In this document: positions 62,207 to 64,000 of the stretch, one piece after another
Layout of the letters: each line of letters begins with the position of its first letter
Position numbering within the stretch: position 1 is the first letter of the stretch
NCBI RefSeq assembly: GCF_004197395.1
Contig: NZ_SELS01000027.1
Coordinates: 42,888 to 106,887, forward strand
Direction of reading: 5' to 3'
DNA length: 64,000 nt
Source of the DNA: Paraburkholderia sp. UYCP14C
GTDB taxonomy: Bacteria; Pseudomonadota; Gammaproteobacteria; Burkholderiales; Burkholderiaceae
Notes under the pieces: model-generated
Told to the model about the DNA's origin: nothing
What the model saw: only the letters and a program-made list of their open reading frames with translations
Databases searched by the model: none
Position numbers and translations under genes: made by a program

Positions 62207-63730
62207 ATGAACGTAGCCGATAGACGGCCTCTGCCGTGCCCGTCCGACTGGACCTTCGAATTGATCGAAGAGTACGACTCGCATATTGCCCGTGTTGCGG
62301 AGCAATACGAGCTCGACGTGTATCCGATCCAGCTCGAACTCATCAGCGCCGAACAGATGATGGACGCGTACGCGTCCGTCGGCATGCCGGTGAACTACCG
62401 TCACTGGTCGTTCGGCAAACATTTCCTCGCAACCGAAAAAAGCTATCGTCGTGGCCAGATGGGGCTCGCGTACGAAATCGTCATCAATTCGAATCCTTGC
62501 ATCGCGTATCTGATGGAAGAGAACACGATGACGATGCAGGCGCTCGTCATCGCGCATGCGGCCTACGGTCACAACTCGTTCTTCAAGGGCAACTATCTGT
62601 TCCGCTTGTGGACGGACGCGCACGCGATCATCGACTATCTCGTCTACGCGAAGAACTACATCGCGGAATGCGAGGAGCGCTATGGGCTCGATCGCGTCGA
62701 AGAATTGCTCGATTCGTGCCACGCGCTGATGAATTACGGGGTGGACCGCTACAAGCGGCCGCAGAAGCTGTCGCTGCAGAAAGAGTTCGCCGCGCGTCGT
62801 GAACGTGAGGCGTATCTGCAGTCGCAGGTCAACGAGTTGTGGCGCACGTTGCCCACGCGCCATACGCCGCTGCCCGAAGAGGTCGAAGGGCGCTATCCGC
62901 CCGAGCCGCAGGAAAACCTGCTGTATTTCGCGGAGAAAAACGCGCCGCTGCTCGAACCGTGGGAGCGCGAGGTGATCCGCATCGTGCGCAAGATCGGCCA
63001 GTACTTCTATCCGCAGCGGCAGACCCAGGTGATGAACGAAGGCTGGGCGACGTTCTGGCACTACACGCTGCTCAACACGATGTACAACCAGGGCAAGCTG
63101 GAAGACGGCTTCATGATGGAGTTCCTCCATTCGCATAGCAACGTCGTCTACCAGCCGCCGGTCACGAAGCCGTACTACAGCGGCATCAATCCGTATGCGC
63201 TCGGCTTTTCGATGATGAGCGACATCCGGCGCATCTGCGAGGCGCCGACCGACGAAGATCGCCGCTGGTTTCCGGAGCTGGCAGGCAGTCCGTGGCTGCC
63301 GGCGATGCACTACGCGATGCGCAACTTCAAGGACGAGAGCTTCGTCGCGCAGTATCTGTCGCCGCATCTGATCCGCGAGATGCGCCTGTTCTCGGTGCTC
63401 GACGACGACATGCGCGATGCGCTCGAAGTGTCGGCGATTCACGACGATAGCGGCTACCAGTACGTGCGCCAGGCGCTGTCACGGCAGTACGACATGCATC
63501 ACCGCGAGCCGAACATTCAGGTGTGGGCCGTCAATACACGTGGCGATCGCAGCCTGACGCTGCGGCACTTCATGAGCGACAACCGGCACCTGTCGTCGGA
63601 TAGCGACGAGGTGCTCAAGCACATGGCGCGCTTGTGGCAATTCGACGTGTACCTCGAAAGTGTCGACGAAAACGGCACCGTCAGAAAGCGCTTCGAGTGC
63701 CGGTATGTGCCGCCGTCCGTGAGGATTTGA
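62207..63730 (+). CDS. SpoVR family protein
   Basis: A 507-residue protein; E. coli YcgB has 510. Family blocks seen are WTFELIEEYDSHIARVAEQY, MPVNYRHWSFGKHFLATEKS, NEGWATFWHYTLLNTMYNQG and FLHSHSNVVYQPPVTKPYYS. It was named from a Bacillus spore-cortex gene, but in non-spore-formers it accompanies prkA and yeaH, as here, and probably belongs to the same stress system. The ATG at 62207 is the standard start. Mechanism unknown. Confidence 0.93.
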   Translation: MNVADRRPLPCPSDWTFELIEEYDSHIARVAEQYELDVYPIQLELISAEQMMDAYASVGMPVNYRHWSFGKHFLATEKSYRRGQMGLAYEIVINSNPCIAYLMEENTMTMQALVIAHAAYGHNSFFKGNYLFRLWTDAHAIIDYLVYAKNYIAECEERYGLDRVEELLDSCHALMNYGVDRYKRPQKLSLQKEFAARREREAYLQSQVNELWRTLPTRHTPLPEEVEGRYPPEPQENLLYFAEKNAPLLEPWEREVIRIVRKIGQYFYPQRQTQVMNEGWATFWHYTLLNTMYNQGKLEDGFMMEFLHSHSNVVYQPPVTKPYYSGINPYALGFSMMSDIRRICEAPTDEDRRWFPELAGSPWLPAMHYAMRNFKDESFVAQYLSPHLIREMRLFSVLDDDMRDALEVSAIHDDSGYQYVRQALSRQYDMHHREPNIQVWAVNTRGDRSLTLRHFMSDNRHLSSDSDEVLKHMARLWQFDVYLESVDENGTVRKRFECRYVPPSVRI

Positions 63731-63822
63731 TGCCCGACATCCAACGGCCAATTTGACGTCTTCACCCGCTGGCGGCAACGGTTCCTGACGTTGCCCGACC
63801 GGTCCGGGTCGATCACCCGACG

Positions 63823-63860
63823 GCCCCGCAGCCTCCCGGCTGACGGGGGCTTCGCTTTTA
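63823..63860 (+). terminator. Terminator-like hairpin downstream of spoVR
   Basis: GCCCC and AGCC (63823-63833) pair with GGCT and GGGGGC (63838-63850) with a small internal loop, followed by TTCGCTTTTA. Moderate quality. Confidence 0.6.
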
Positions 63861-64000
63861 TGGCACCGCAAATTCGCCGCGAGCCCATACCCAGGGCTTT
63901 CCTGCAGTTGCGCCGCCAAAGTCTGTCTCCGCTAAGTTCAAATGTCGTGCCTCCAGCTAAATAGAAATGTCGGGTTTTGCTGTGCTTTTTCTTATGTTTC
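63861..64000. mobile_element. Possible edge of an insertion sequence
   Basis: AAATGTCG occurs twice (63939-63946 and 63965-63972), 26 bases apart, in DNA of lower GC content. Repeated AATGTC boxes are typical of the ends of some transposons (IS481/ISNCY-like in my memory). The sequence stops before any transposase gene, so this is a weak suggestion. Confidence 0.25.

Overview
The window is GC-rich chromosomal DNA of a beta-proteobacterium, most probably Burkholderia or Paraburkholderia. This rests on the codon use, on Burkholderiaceae-type families (DUF3022-like, PGDYG, DUF1289) and on the gene neighbourhoods; no rRNA or tRNA gene is present to fix the taxon. About 55 genes are supported. No complete insertion sequence, prophage or CRISPR array was found.

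Layout. 1-2.4 kb (minus strand): a uracil-DNA glycosylase-family gene cut by the window edge, a DUF1289 protein and an Nramp/MntH metal transporter. 3-7 kb: a polyamine ABC importer (potFGHI). 7.2-10.7 kb: alpha/beta hydrolase and Baeyer-Villiger-type monooxygenase with a divergent TetR regulator. 10.8-14 kb: a TPR membrane protein, PspA/IM30 and a ribbon-helix-helix-like protein. 14.5-17 kb: penicillin-binding protein 1A. 17.1-18.4 kb: a small type VI secretion island (Hcp, a DUF2778/Tlde1-like L,D-transpeptidase effector and a very AT-rich overlapping membrane gene that is probably its immunity protein). 18.6-19.04 kb: three copies of a 35-bp element built from DnaA-box-like 9-mers; a fourth lies upstream of PBP1A. 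19-25.8 kb: a tripartite RND efflux operon with divergent TetR.

26-34.7 kb holds a LysR regulator, small proteins, a C45/phospholipase B-like Ntn hydrolase, a ClC channel with CBS domains, a glutathione transferase and a YeiH-type transporter with a divergent LysR regulator (YeiE-like arrangement). 34.9-40.3 kb is a complete 2-ketogluconate operon (kguE-kguK-kguT-kguD-ptxS) behind a perfect PtxS-type palindrome. 40.4-48.1 kb is a mixed region: YhfC-like intramembrane protease, Spy-like periplasmic protein, Lrp regulator with a saccharopine-dehydrogenase-like enzyme, an orphan CydX overlapping a P-loop kinase, a lipoprotein, and a corA gene frameshifted exactly at its GMN signature.

48.4-54.6 kb is a ribose-type operon (rbsB-A-C-R-K) behind a LacI-type palindrome. 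Then come a chemoreceptor with a C-terminal DWETF docking motif, a 2-keto-4-pentenoate hydratase-family enzyme, and at 58.6-63.7 kb the stress-linked prkA-yeaH-spoVR triad. The last 100 bases have repeated AAATGTCG boxes that may mark the edge of a mobile element.

The most unusual items are the T6SS Hcp/effector/immunity island with its low-GC immunity gene, the DnaA-box-like repeat family, the corA frameshift and the orphan cydX.
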